Shown here one piece after another: positions 23,900 to 28,642 of a stretch of DNA of 28,642 nucleotides. Position 1 is the stretch's first letter, and every line of letters begins with the position of its first letter. This DNA is from a virus. The notes below the pieces were generated by a model that worked only from the letters and a program-made list of their open reading frames with translations, was not told the origin of the DNA and made no database searches. The DNA lies in the IMG/VR virus record IMGVR_UViG_3300021371_000081, positions 1 to 28,642 of that record, one strand, 5' to 3'. A program made the translations under genes and the position numbers.

Positions 23900-24040
23900 C
23901 TAAGTTTTGTTGGCCTGCTTCGCACGCTTTTGGTCGAATCTTTTTTGCGTGCGCTGCATGTTAGCTACGATACAGCAAATACCGATAGGGAGCAAGGGCG
24001 TAAATGCAAGGTAACTAGCGATTTGCGTGATAGTTATCAT
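23900..24040 (-). CDS. 46-residue single-pass membrane peptide
   Basis: ATG 24040 overlaps the preceding TGA as ATGA; TAG is at 23900. The N-terminal half is one hydrophobic span (IASYLAFTPLLPIGICCIVA, about 7-26). The tail is strongly basic (MQRTQKRFDQKRAKQANKT), so by the positive-inside rule the C-terminus should face the cytoplasm. It is the last gene of the right operon, 20 bp before the terminator hairpin. Size and topology would suit a holin-like or membrane-inhibitor peptide, but no lysis gene is nearby, so no function is assigned. Confidence 0.68.
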   Translation of the reverse strand: MITITQIASYLAFTPLLPIGICCIVANMQRTQKRFDQKRAKQANKT

Positions 24041-24225
24041 ACGTGATAGTGAGGTTGGATGACTCTGAAGGTGAAACCTAACTCTTTGAGAGCCTCACGG
24101 TCACTTTCAGTGAGCGATTTATGGCCCGTAAGCTTAGTGATGATACGTTTTAGACTGACGTCAGCTACGTAGCACGTTAAGTTACCATAACTAGGTTTAA
24201 ATATAACAGGTATTTCGGTTGGCAT
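24037..24225 (-). CDS. 62-residue protein, unknown function
   Basis: It begins MPTEIPVIFKPSYGNLTCYV and contains LKRIITKLTGHKSLTESDRE then ALKELGFTFRVIQ, which reads as a beta-strand pair followed by a helix and a final strand. There is no signal peptide or catalytic motif. It starts four bases after the preceding stop; its leader contains AACAAATAGAG rather than a Shine-Dalgarno site. The stop overlaps the start of the membrane peptide gene. No family is recognised. Confidence 0.72.
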   Translation of the reverse strand: MPTEIPVIFKPSYGNLTCYVADVSLKRIITKLTGHKSLTESDREALKELGFTFRVIQPHYHV

Positions 24226-24229
24226 GGCT

Positions 24230-24505
24230 CTATTTGTTCTTATGTGGGTCTGCGAGAGACATTATGGGTTTTTTTGCGAGTTCCTCTAACTTATGCTTGT
24301 TCATCCAAGCGAGGAAATCATAGATGTCGAACTCGACATCCCACTCATTCAACTCATTGGTCTCACTGCCTCGGCCTTCAAAGCCTAAGACAATCTTACC
24401 CTCTTGTGTGAGGTATGAACGGGCTGTAAAGGTCGCATCGTGGATGTATTCCTTGTAGTTATCAGGGACATCTGGTTTAGATGGGATTGGAGCATTTAAT
24501 TCCAT
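24230..24505 (-). CDS. 91-residue protein, unknown function
   Basis: ATG 24505 (MELNAPIPSKPDVPDN) lies five bases after the preceding stop, fitting the spacing of this operon. A longer frame reaches 24550 but would overlap the upstream gene by 40 bp. It contains a likely beta sheet with TFTARSYLTQEGKIVLGFEG and RGSETNELNEWDVEFDIYDF, then a helix LAWMNKHKLEELAKK. It is acidic overall, with no Cys or membrane span. Function unknown. Confidence 0.7.
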   Translation of the reverse strand: MELNAPIPSKPDVPDNYKEYIHDATFTARSYLTQEGKIVLGFEGRGSETNELNEWDVEFDIYDFLAWMNKHKLEELAKKPIMSLADPHKNK

Positions 24506-24510
24506 AGCTT

Positions 24511-24801
24511 CTATTGTGCGTCGATTCCGGCGTTGTTTCCACCAGAACAATGAATCAGAGTATCTAACTGGGCTAGAAATGCCTGTCTATACTCATCAGC
24601 CTTCTGCTCTCCGGCATCGCCTTTCGGGTAATGGTTACGGCCATGAAAGCTCTCGTGAGGGAACAACTCTCGCGCTGTTTCGAGGGCTTTCTGGAAGGTG
24701 AACCACTCTTTCAAGAGGGCGTCCTTGCTGGAGCCGTTGAGGTGGACTACTGGGCAACCATGACCTTCGTCGGTCATGTCGTTTATTTGTTTATTTGTCA
24801 T
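24511..24801 (-). CDS. Conserved phage-type HLNG/HGRNHY protein, unknown function
   Basis: 96 residues if ATG 24801 is used, overlapping the preceding gene by 11 bp. A second in-frame ATG at 24777 (MTDEGHGCPVV) is preceded by AAATAAACGAC, the leader type seen elsewhere here, and may be the true start. The sequence VVHLNGSSKDALLKEWFTFQ followed by KALETARELFPHESFHGRNH matches a small phage family I recall with an HLNG(T/S)S start and an HGRDYY-like end. Its function is unknown. It has two Cys and several His but no clear metal site. Confidence 0.75.
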   Translation of the reverse strand: MTNKQINDMTDEGHGCPVVHLNGSSKDALLKEWFTFQKALETARELFPHESFHGRNHYPKGDAGEQKADEYRQAFLAQLDTLIHCSGGNNAGIDAQ

Positions 24802-24979
24802 AGATTTTGGTGGTTGATTCTAAAACCTCCTGCAACACTGTGAGGGCGCGGAGGCAGTCGGTGGTTTCGTCTTGGAGCCGCTCCAACTCTTGTTCCTTCT
24901 TCATTTTCTTCTCCAGCAACTTTGCGTGGTTAATTGATTGGACTCGCAAAGCGAAAATCAGGTCTTTTATATCAGTCAT
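24791..24979 (-). CDS. 62-residue coiled-coil protein, unknown function
   Basis: ATG 24979 follows an A-rich leader (GAATAAAGATAAT). The protein is a single predicted helix with heptads (LLEKKMKKEQELERLQDETT at 21-40, then LRALTVLQEVLEST). There is no further domain. It starts after the stem-loop at 25010-25049. No function is recognised; oligomerisation with a neighbour is possible. Confidence 0.7.
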   Translation of the reverse strand: MTDIKDLIFALRVQSINHAKLLEKKMKKEQELERLQDETTDCLRALTVLQEVLESTTKIYDK

Positions 24980-25009
24980 ATTATCTTTATTCAGTCTCAG
25001 GTTGATTCC

Positions 25010-25049
25010 TGATTGCTGCCCCCTCCAATCGGAAGGGGCAGAGTATCAG
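25010..25049 (-). other. Intercistronic stem-loop after the DUF932 gene
   Basis: Outer arms CTGAT/ATCAG (25010-25014, 25045-25049) and inner arms CTGCCCC/GGGGCAG (25017-25023, 25035-25041) can form one extended hairpin. No T-tract follows, so it is a poor terminator. It could protect the 3' end of the DUF932 message or set the ratio of upstream to downstream expression. Confidence 0.6.
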
Positions 25050-25054
25050 GCTTC

Positions 25055-26134
25055 TTAGCCTTTAAGTGTTTCTTCCATGACAACACGACCTTCCTCTGCA
25101 AGCTGGTCAATGGAGTCAGCATTGTCGATGAGGTAATCACCGAATCTACGCTTGTGGGCGGCGGCTGTGCCAAACTCTGAAGAGAAGGCTTTGTTAGTGT
25201 CAGATGTCCTCTGACCAACACCTTCACCCGACGTCCAGTATTCAGTGCCTCCGTTGAAGACGTCGTATAAAGACTCTCCACGGTTACCCCTACCCCTGAT
25301 CGACAGGTCAGTGATACCGGATACGGCGTTCAGGGTTCGGGTTGAAAACTTATCAACCTTACTGAATGCCTGCTGGATGTAGTATCCCGCCACGATGTTC
25401 TGGATGTCAGACTCTGCCACCTTCTGGGCGGCTAGCATCTCCATCTCTTCAACGTAGCTTTCCCTACTCTTGAGTAGTCCGGTAATCTTCTGGGCGAGGT
25501 CCCTGCACTTGAATTCTACGTTGCCTTTATGGACTACTTTGAAGTCCATGAGTTTCTTGTCGCCGTAGCGGCTGGCGTCGAAGGTATTGGCACACACTAC
25601 TCTGGTATGTGATCCATGAGTTCGGAAGGACATACCACAGTGATTAGTGAGGGCGTTCAGGTGAAAGAGATGATCCTCCCCATTGACCTTGAACATACCA
25701 CCGTTCTCACCTAACTCGATTGAGACGAAGAAGTGAGACAGGTTCTTGAGCGTCCCCATTGCAGAGAACTTGTATTCTACTCCAGCTTCTTTGAGTGCTG
25801 AAGACATAAGATCCGCGATCTTCCGGTTCTGGATGATGGCGTATTGGTTCGACGCTACGTGAATCGGGACTAGTTGTCCTTCTCTAGTCTCTGCGACAAG
25901 ACCTTTGTGGGACGGCATCTCGACATGCCGGTGAGTCTCCGTCTCGTCATCCTCTGACTTATCTTTGACAGTGGCGACGATCTCAGCTTCTCGGATGGTA
26001 GGGAATAGTCCTACCTCCTCTGCCTCACGGGGTGTGATTAACCCACTCGGTGATACCTTCTCAAGGTTGTGCCATGTGCGGTAGTTTTCACCTGCGGGGA
26101 CCATAACGGCGTCTAGTTCTTTAATTCCATGCAT
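25055..26134 (-). CDS. DUF932 (phage/plasmid-like) family protein
   Basis: 359 residues, a normal length for DUF932 proteins. Characteristic segments are a central GQLVPIHVASNQYAIIQNRK, FVSIELGENGG, then HCGMSFRTHGSHTRVVCANT and, near the end, SLYDVFNGGTEYWTSGEGVG. These families occur in phages and plasmids. Their biochemical role is not settled, though links to DNA recombination and plasmid maintenance have been proposed. The ATG at 26134 follows a leader with two overlapping ACCAAACC-type elements and no Shine-Dalgarno site. It is the largest gene of the right operon. The stop is followed by a stem-loop. Family assignment is confident; function is open. Confidence 0.88.
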   Translation of the reverse strand: MHGIKELDAVMVPAGENYRTWHNLEKVSPSGLITPREAEEVGLFPTIREAEIVATVKDKSEDDETETHRHVEMPSHKGLVAETREGQLVPIHVASNQYAIIQNRKIADLMSSALKEAGVEYKFSAMGTLKNLSHFFVSIELGENGGMFKVNGEDHLFHLNALTNHCGMSFRTHGSHTRVVCANTFDASRYGDKKLMDFKVVHKGNVEFKCRDLAQKITGLLKSRESYVEEMEMLAAQKVAESDIQNIVAGYYIQQAFSKVDKFSTRTLNAVSGITDLSIRGRGNRGESLYDVFNGGTEYWTSGEGVGQRTSDTNKAFSSEFGTAAAHKRRFGDYLIDNADSIDQLAEEGRVVMEETLKG

Positions 26135-26147
26135 AATATGTTTTTTC

Positions 26148-26174
26148 TTTGGTTTGGTTTTGTTGGTTTGGTTT
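26148..26174 (-). repeat. AACCAAACC leader repeat, copies 2 and 3
   Basis: On the minus strand the DUF932 leader carries AAACCAAACCAACAA (26174-26160), identical to the element at 4030-4044. A near copy, AAAACCAAACCAAA, sits at 26161-26148. Both lie 14-40 bases before the ATG in a 45-bp gap with no Shine-Dalgarno site. Confidence 0.6.
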
Positions 26175-26179
26175 TGCTT

Positions 26180-26641
26180 TTATTGTTCCAGAGCAAAGAC
26201 TGGAGAGTTATCGGATTTGTATCTGAGGACATGCTTGATGACCTCATGGACTGAGTAGATGCGGCAGCGCCGTTTCAGACTCTTGTCTTTGATACTGGTT
26301 GGTTTATCGACAAGTCCACAGATGTATTCTTGTCCTTTGAATAGGTAGAAGTGACGTCCAGCAAGGACAAGATAAACACGTTGAGGCGTGCGCTTCTTAT
26401 CGTATTCCTTAAGCCACTGGTTGACGGTTAGCCCTTTTACGTTCAGTTCATCTGACGTGTGATACCCGAAGTCTTTGAGGGCGAGCCTCAAGAAGTGGAT
26501 GCCACACGATCTTACAGCCCGTTGTCCTGAGTGTCTCCTGATATGGCGGGCGGCTACGTGAGTCGGGATGCCAGTCAGGTAACTAAGGATAGCGGGGCCA
26601 CAGTATGAATTGAGGCCGCGTTTAGGGTAGTGTAACTTCAT
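26180..26641 (-). CDS. C39-like (papain-fold) cysteine peptidase-type protein
   Basis: 153 residues from ATG 26641, whose TAATG overlap with the preceding stop decides the start over a longer frame to 26695. GLNSYCGPAILSYLTGIP (9-26) carries a Cys14 at the head of a helix. GRHFYLFKGQEY (95-106) gives His97 and LVDKP (110-114) gives Asp112. This Cys...His...Asp order and the CGPA context are typical of C39-like and related bacterial or phage papain-fold proteins. There is no signal peptide, so it would act in the host cytoplasm. Substrate unknown; a role in host takeover or processing of a phage protein is inference. If the residues are not catalytic it could be a pseudo-enzyme. Confidence 0.78.
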   Translation of the reverse strand: MKLHYPKRGLNSYCGPAILSYLTGIPTHVAARHIRRHSGQRAVRSCGIHFLRLALKDFGYHTSDELNVKGLTVNQWLKEYDKKRTPQRVYLVLAGRHFYLFKGQEYICGLVDKPTSIKDKSLKRRCRIYSVHEVIKHVLRYKSDNSPVFALEQ

Positions 26642-27270
26642 TAGTAAAGTGCTACTGTTTTGGTCTCCTCCCATTTGTCTTTGATGACACACCATATGGT
26701 TGCCTGATACACGCAGGGGGGATCGTCGGCAAGCTGCGCCTCCTCAAGGGTAATCTCCTCTAGCCTAGAGTATTGGGCTAGTGTCGGGGACGCCTGACAA
26801 TCGACACGGCCTTCTCGTGGCTTGGTGATACAGGCTCTGGTATGCCAGACGTCAACCACGATACGGTTAGCCAGACACCCATTGACGATGGTATCTGCGA
26901 AGGCAGAGACTTTGGGTGACGATGCAAGGACATCTCGCTCACCTTCGAGGATACGCCATGCCTTGTCACGGTTAGAGTGGAAGGTGCAGACGGTGACGGA
27001 CTCTTGAGGGTCACCACTAGCCCACGCTTTGCACAGGTCCCATGCGTCATGCACATTACGCTCCCACTTGTTACGTGGAGAGAGGGCGGCGATGACGGCT
27101 GCTGCTGCGACTTTCTCGACACCAGTGATGTCTGAAATGCAGGTAGCCTCTTCCTCTGCCTTTTCATACCAGACAGAGCCACGGTCTCTCTGGTCTTCGT
27201 CGGCGAGTTCATACCATGCCCGCAAAGAATTGCGGATCTGTCTGTCGGTGTAACTGTTTATTGTTCTCAT
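26641..27270 (-). CDS. ALSP-motif phage protein, unknown function (glycosylase-like?)
   Basis: 209 residues. VEKVAAAAVIAALSPRNKWE then RN (51-72) and KVSAFADTIVNGCL (120-133) followed by RIVVDVWHTRAC (136-147) are the recognisable segments. I recall similar ALSP-x-x-x-W-x-x-N and VD-x-W-x-x-RA signatures in phage and plasmid proteins of unknown function. Their all-helical layout recalls helix-hairpin-helix DNA glycosylases, but the catalytic Lys/Asp of that family is not evident here. The start overlaps the repeat protein's stop (ATGA), and its own stop overlaps the peptidase-like gene start (TAATG). Function unassigned. Confidence 0.8.
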   Translation of the reverse strand: MRTINSYTDRQIRNSLRAWYELADEDQRDRGSVWYEKAEEEATCISDITGVEKVAAAAVIAALSPRNKWERNVHDAWDLCKAWASGDPQESVTVCTFHSNRDKAWRILEGERDVLASSPKVSAFADTIVNGCLANRIVVDVWHTRACITKPREGRVDCQASPTLAQYSRLEEITLEEAQLADDPPCVYQATIWCVIKDKWEETKTVALY

Positions 27271-27689
27271 TCTATTGTTAGTTTAAATGTTGATTCGGTG
27301 ATCTTCGTGATGGCATCACTAACTATGTCATCGACATCGACAAGCACACGGAGCTTATCGGCGACCTCATCTTGATCTATCTTCTTGGCGAGTTCGTAGA
27401 TATCGATCTCGGTAGCGATCTGATACTCGTCGATATGTTCGGCGATCTCTTGAGAGTCAAAGCACTCTGCGACCTCCCAGCTTTTGATGTAGCTGGCGAC
27501 TTCGGACGCTGACACTTTGGCGGCGATGTCCTCTACCTCAATCTCAGAGGCGAGGTCTTCAACAGAGACGGTATTGGCCTCTACGGCTGCTTTGACCTTG
27601 TCTTCAATAAGCTCGGTGAGGAGCTTAGAGTTGAGTAGCCGTGTGACTACTTTGGCGGCGGCGCGATTGATGCGCTGTTTTATTTTCAT
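27267..27689 (-). CDS. Protein built of eight 9-residue repeats
   Basis: 140 residues. After a basic helical start (MKIKQRINRAAAKVVTRLL), residues 42-113 are eight consecutive units of exactly nine residues with pattern x-x-x-(E/D/Q)-(V/I/L)-A-x-x-(I/V/L/F). Examples are SASEVASYI, DSQEIAEHI, DIYELAKKI and DQDEVADKL. There are no gaps. A 9-residue period with hydrophobics at 5 and 9 and Ala at 6 suggests stacked short helices or a strand-turn solenoid rather than a heptad coiled coil. The protein is very acidic, so DNA mimicry or a protein-binding scaffold is possible. It is the first gene after the strong promoter at 27741-27769 and has an A-rich leader (CCTAAAAAACACA). Confidence 0.85.
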   Translation of the reverse strand: MKIKQRINRAAAKVVTRLLNSKLLTELIEDKVKAAVEANTVSVEDLASEIEVEDIAAKVSASEVASYIKSWEVAECFDSQEIAEHIDEYQIATEIDIYELAKKIDQDEVADKLRVLVDVDDIVSDAITKITESTFKLTIE

Positions 27690-27740
27690 TGTGTTTTTTA
27701 GGTTAAGGTTGGCTTCAGTGCCTTTCCTTATTGTAACTAA

Positions 27741-27769
27741 AGTATAGCATATAATATCAATAAAGTCAA
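27741..27769 (-). promoter_or_regulatory. Near-consensus sigma-70-type promoter of the right operon
   Basis: On the minus strand, TTGACT (27769-27764), a 17-bp AT-rich spacer and TATACT (27746-27741) match the consensus at 5/6 each. Transcription would start near 27734, giving a leader of about 45 nt before the repeat-protein ATG at 27689. This is the best promoter in the window. Confidence 0.8.
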
Positions 27770-27780
27770 TATTAAAACGC

Positions 27781-27795
27781 GTTATTTTTAATAAC
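27781..27795. repeat. GTTATT-TTT-AATAAC palindrome upstream of the promoter
   Basis: A perfect 6-bp inverted repeat with a 3-base centre lies between the stop of the preceding gene and the -35 box (11 bp away). It is too AT-rich to be a good terminator and could be a regulator site. Confidence 0.45.
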
Positions 27796-28110
27796 TTACT
27801 CTTGGTCTAGGTTAAGTGGGTCTAGGTTAAACTGACCCACGACTTCTGGTGATACTTCAAAACAGATATACTCATGAGCTGCATTACCGTAGCGGACCCC
27901 CACCGTAAGCCATCTACACTCTTCGTTTGAGTAAAAACGATAGGCATCTAGCTTGTCTGTGGCTTGGCTTAAGTATTTAGCCGTGTCTGTTACCGTCCTC
28001 TCGTAGTGCGGGTTATCTTTATTGTATTGAGCGGTCTTAGCTCGCATCACTTCCCACAAATCAAGAGGAACTGCTCCAGAGTAAGGCTGGTGCCAATGGT
28101 TACTTGTCAT
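27796..28110 (-). CDS. PLDLWE-family small protein, paralog 2
   Basis: 104 residues. HWHQPYSGAVPLDLWEVMRA (5-24), DKLDAYRFY (52-60), VGVRYGNAAHEY and a final FNLDPLNLD align along the whole length with the C-terminal part of the preceding gene. The two are therefore tandem paralogs. It is rich in Trp/Tyr and acidic, with no catalytic motif. ATG 28110 overlaps the upstream gene by 11 bp. No function is recognised. It lacks the long N-terminal coiled coil of its neighbour, so it is a stand-alone copy of the shared domain. Confidence 0.8.
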   Translation of the reverse strand: MTSNHWHQPYSGAVPLDLWEVMRAKTAQYNKDNPHYERTVTDTAKYLSQATDKLDAYRFYSNEECRWLTVGVRYGNAAHEYICFEVSPEVVGQFNLDPLNLDQE

Positions 28111-28642
28111 TGTCTCGGTTGAGGGGGTCTAGGTTAAACAAAGCAGCCGTTTCGGGTGTAATGAGCGGGGAATCGTAATCACCAACACCCATACCGTAAC
28201 GGATACCTAAGATCGGTTTGGAGATCCATAGTGAATGACAGTCATCATCCCCATGCTGAATCCAACCATTCTCAGGGTAGTATATACGATAGGCGTCTAG
28301 CTTATTGGACCTTGTGGAGTGATGGGATACCGTCTCCATGAGGAGGTCATGAGTTATCTTGCCATGTATTTCATACGTTATGGCTCGAAAGAGTTCCCAC
28401 AAATCAAGTGGCACTGCTTCGGGATAAGGCTGATACCAATGACGGCCCTTCTCTCGTTTCTCATGGGCCTCCAGATCGGCGAGGCGGATCTTCTCCTCCT
28501 CCTCCTGCCGGATCTTCTCCTCCTCCTCCTGCTCAAGCAGGAGCCGCTCTGCATCTTCAGCTTGTTCCAGTAATCGATTCGCTTCTTTTCGGACATTCTC
28601 CCTGTCCCAGTTTCTAGTCTCGTCATCAGTATGAGCCGTATC
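28100..28642 (-). CDS. PLDLWE-family protein with N-terminal coiled coil, paralog 1, 5' end outside window
   Basis: The frame stays open to the window edge, so at least 180 residues are present and the start is missing. Annotation from an internal GTG at 28414 would cut off 76 residues. The visible N-terminal part is helical and Glu-rich (RLLLEQEEEEKIRQEEEEKI), encoded by a duplicated stretch of GAG codons. It then enters HWYQPYPEAVPLDLWELFRA, followed by NKLDAYRIYY, LGIRYG and FNLDPLNRD. This domain is shared with the next gene. The fusion of a coiled coil to the domain suggests oligomerisation. Function unknown. Confidence 0.78.
   Translation of the reverse strand, partial: DTAHTDDETRNWDRENVRKEANRLLEQAEDAERLLLEQEEEEKIRQEEEEKIRLADLEAHEKREKGRHWYQPYPEAVPLDLWELFRAITYEIHGKITHDLLMETVSHHSTRSNKLDAYRIYYPENGWIQHGDDDCHSLWISKPILGIRYGMGVGDYDSPLITPETAALFNLDPLNRDNDK

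Noticed and set aside
23904-24036. Apparent non-coding gap after the giant gene
   Set aside because: It encodes the 46-residue membrane peptide on the minus strand.
24997-25281. 94-residue minus-strand frame
   Set aside because: It lies mainly within the DUF932 gene on the same strand in another frame and has low-complexity content; a shadow.
28378-28626. 82-residue minus-strand frame with long Arg runs
   Set aside because: The Arg runs are GAG repeats read out of frame; the frame giving the E-rich coiled coil continues into a domain shared with the neighbouring gene.
1-28642. tRNA genes, CRISPR arrays, integrase, attachment sites, insertion sequences
   Set aside because: No cloverleaf, regular spaced repeat array, recombinase or transposase motif was seen; gaps between genes are too short for most of these.

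Overview
The window is part of a tailed double-stranded DNA phage (Caudoviricetes) or a prophage-like contig. It carries a large terminase, a family A DNA polymerase, a primase-helicase and a 3350-residue virion-type protein. No ribosomal, tRNA, integrase, insertion-sequence or CRISPR sequence was seen. Most genes lack a Shine-Dalgarno site and have A-rich leaders instead. This fits a host that makes little use of Shine-Dalgarno sites, for example Bacteroidota or some Cyanobacteria, but the host cannot be fixed from this sequence. Both edges cut through genes, so this is a fragment.

Left part (1-9375, all minus strand, read right to left): a replication and recombination module. In transcription order it holds a helix-turn-helix protein that is probably the small terminase, three small or metabolic genes, a RuvC-like resolvase, an SF2 helicase, a DnaA-domain-IV-like protein, a 46-residue basic protein, a second helix-turn-helix protein, a coiled-coil protein, a Cas4/RecB-like nuclease, a possible ssDNA-binding protein and a 65-residue coiled-coil protein. 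A strong intrinsic terminator follows at 3101-3147. The polymerase and the start of a primase-helicase lie beyond it. Genes overlap by ATGA or TAATG almost throughout, so they are probably translationally coupled.

Middle (9391-23833, plus strand): the large terminase, divergent from the left module with only 15 bp between start codons. After a 135-bp gap with an 11-bp inverted repeat and a TTGACA promoter come a small basic protein, two helical or disordered proteins and one 10-kb gene. The giant product has glycine-rich membrane-active segments, a Zn-metallopeptidase motif (HEYLH) and a C-terminal hydrophobic region. This is the type of multidomain protein expected to be ejected with phage DNA. 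No portal or major capsid gene was recognised.

Right part (23834-28642, minus strand): a nine-gene operon bounded by a near-consensus promoter (27741-27769) and a terminator (23831-23880) that abuts the end of the giant gene. It encodes a protein made of eight 9-residue repeats, a small ALSP-motif protein, a C39-like cysteine peptidase-fold protein, a DUF932 protein and small unknowns ending in a single-pass membrane peptide. Upstream lie two tandem paralogous genes; the first is fused to an E-rich coiled coil and runs off the right edge. The operon looks like early or accessory host-interaction genes, which is inference.

Four short genes (46, 46, 57 and about 58 residues) were assigned from overlapping stop and start codons.
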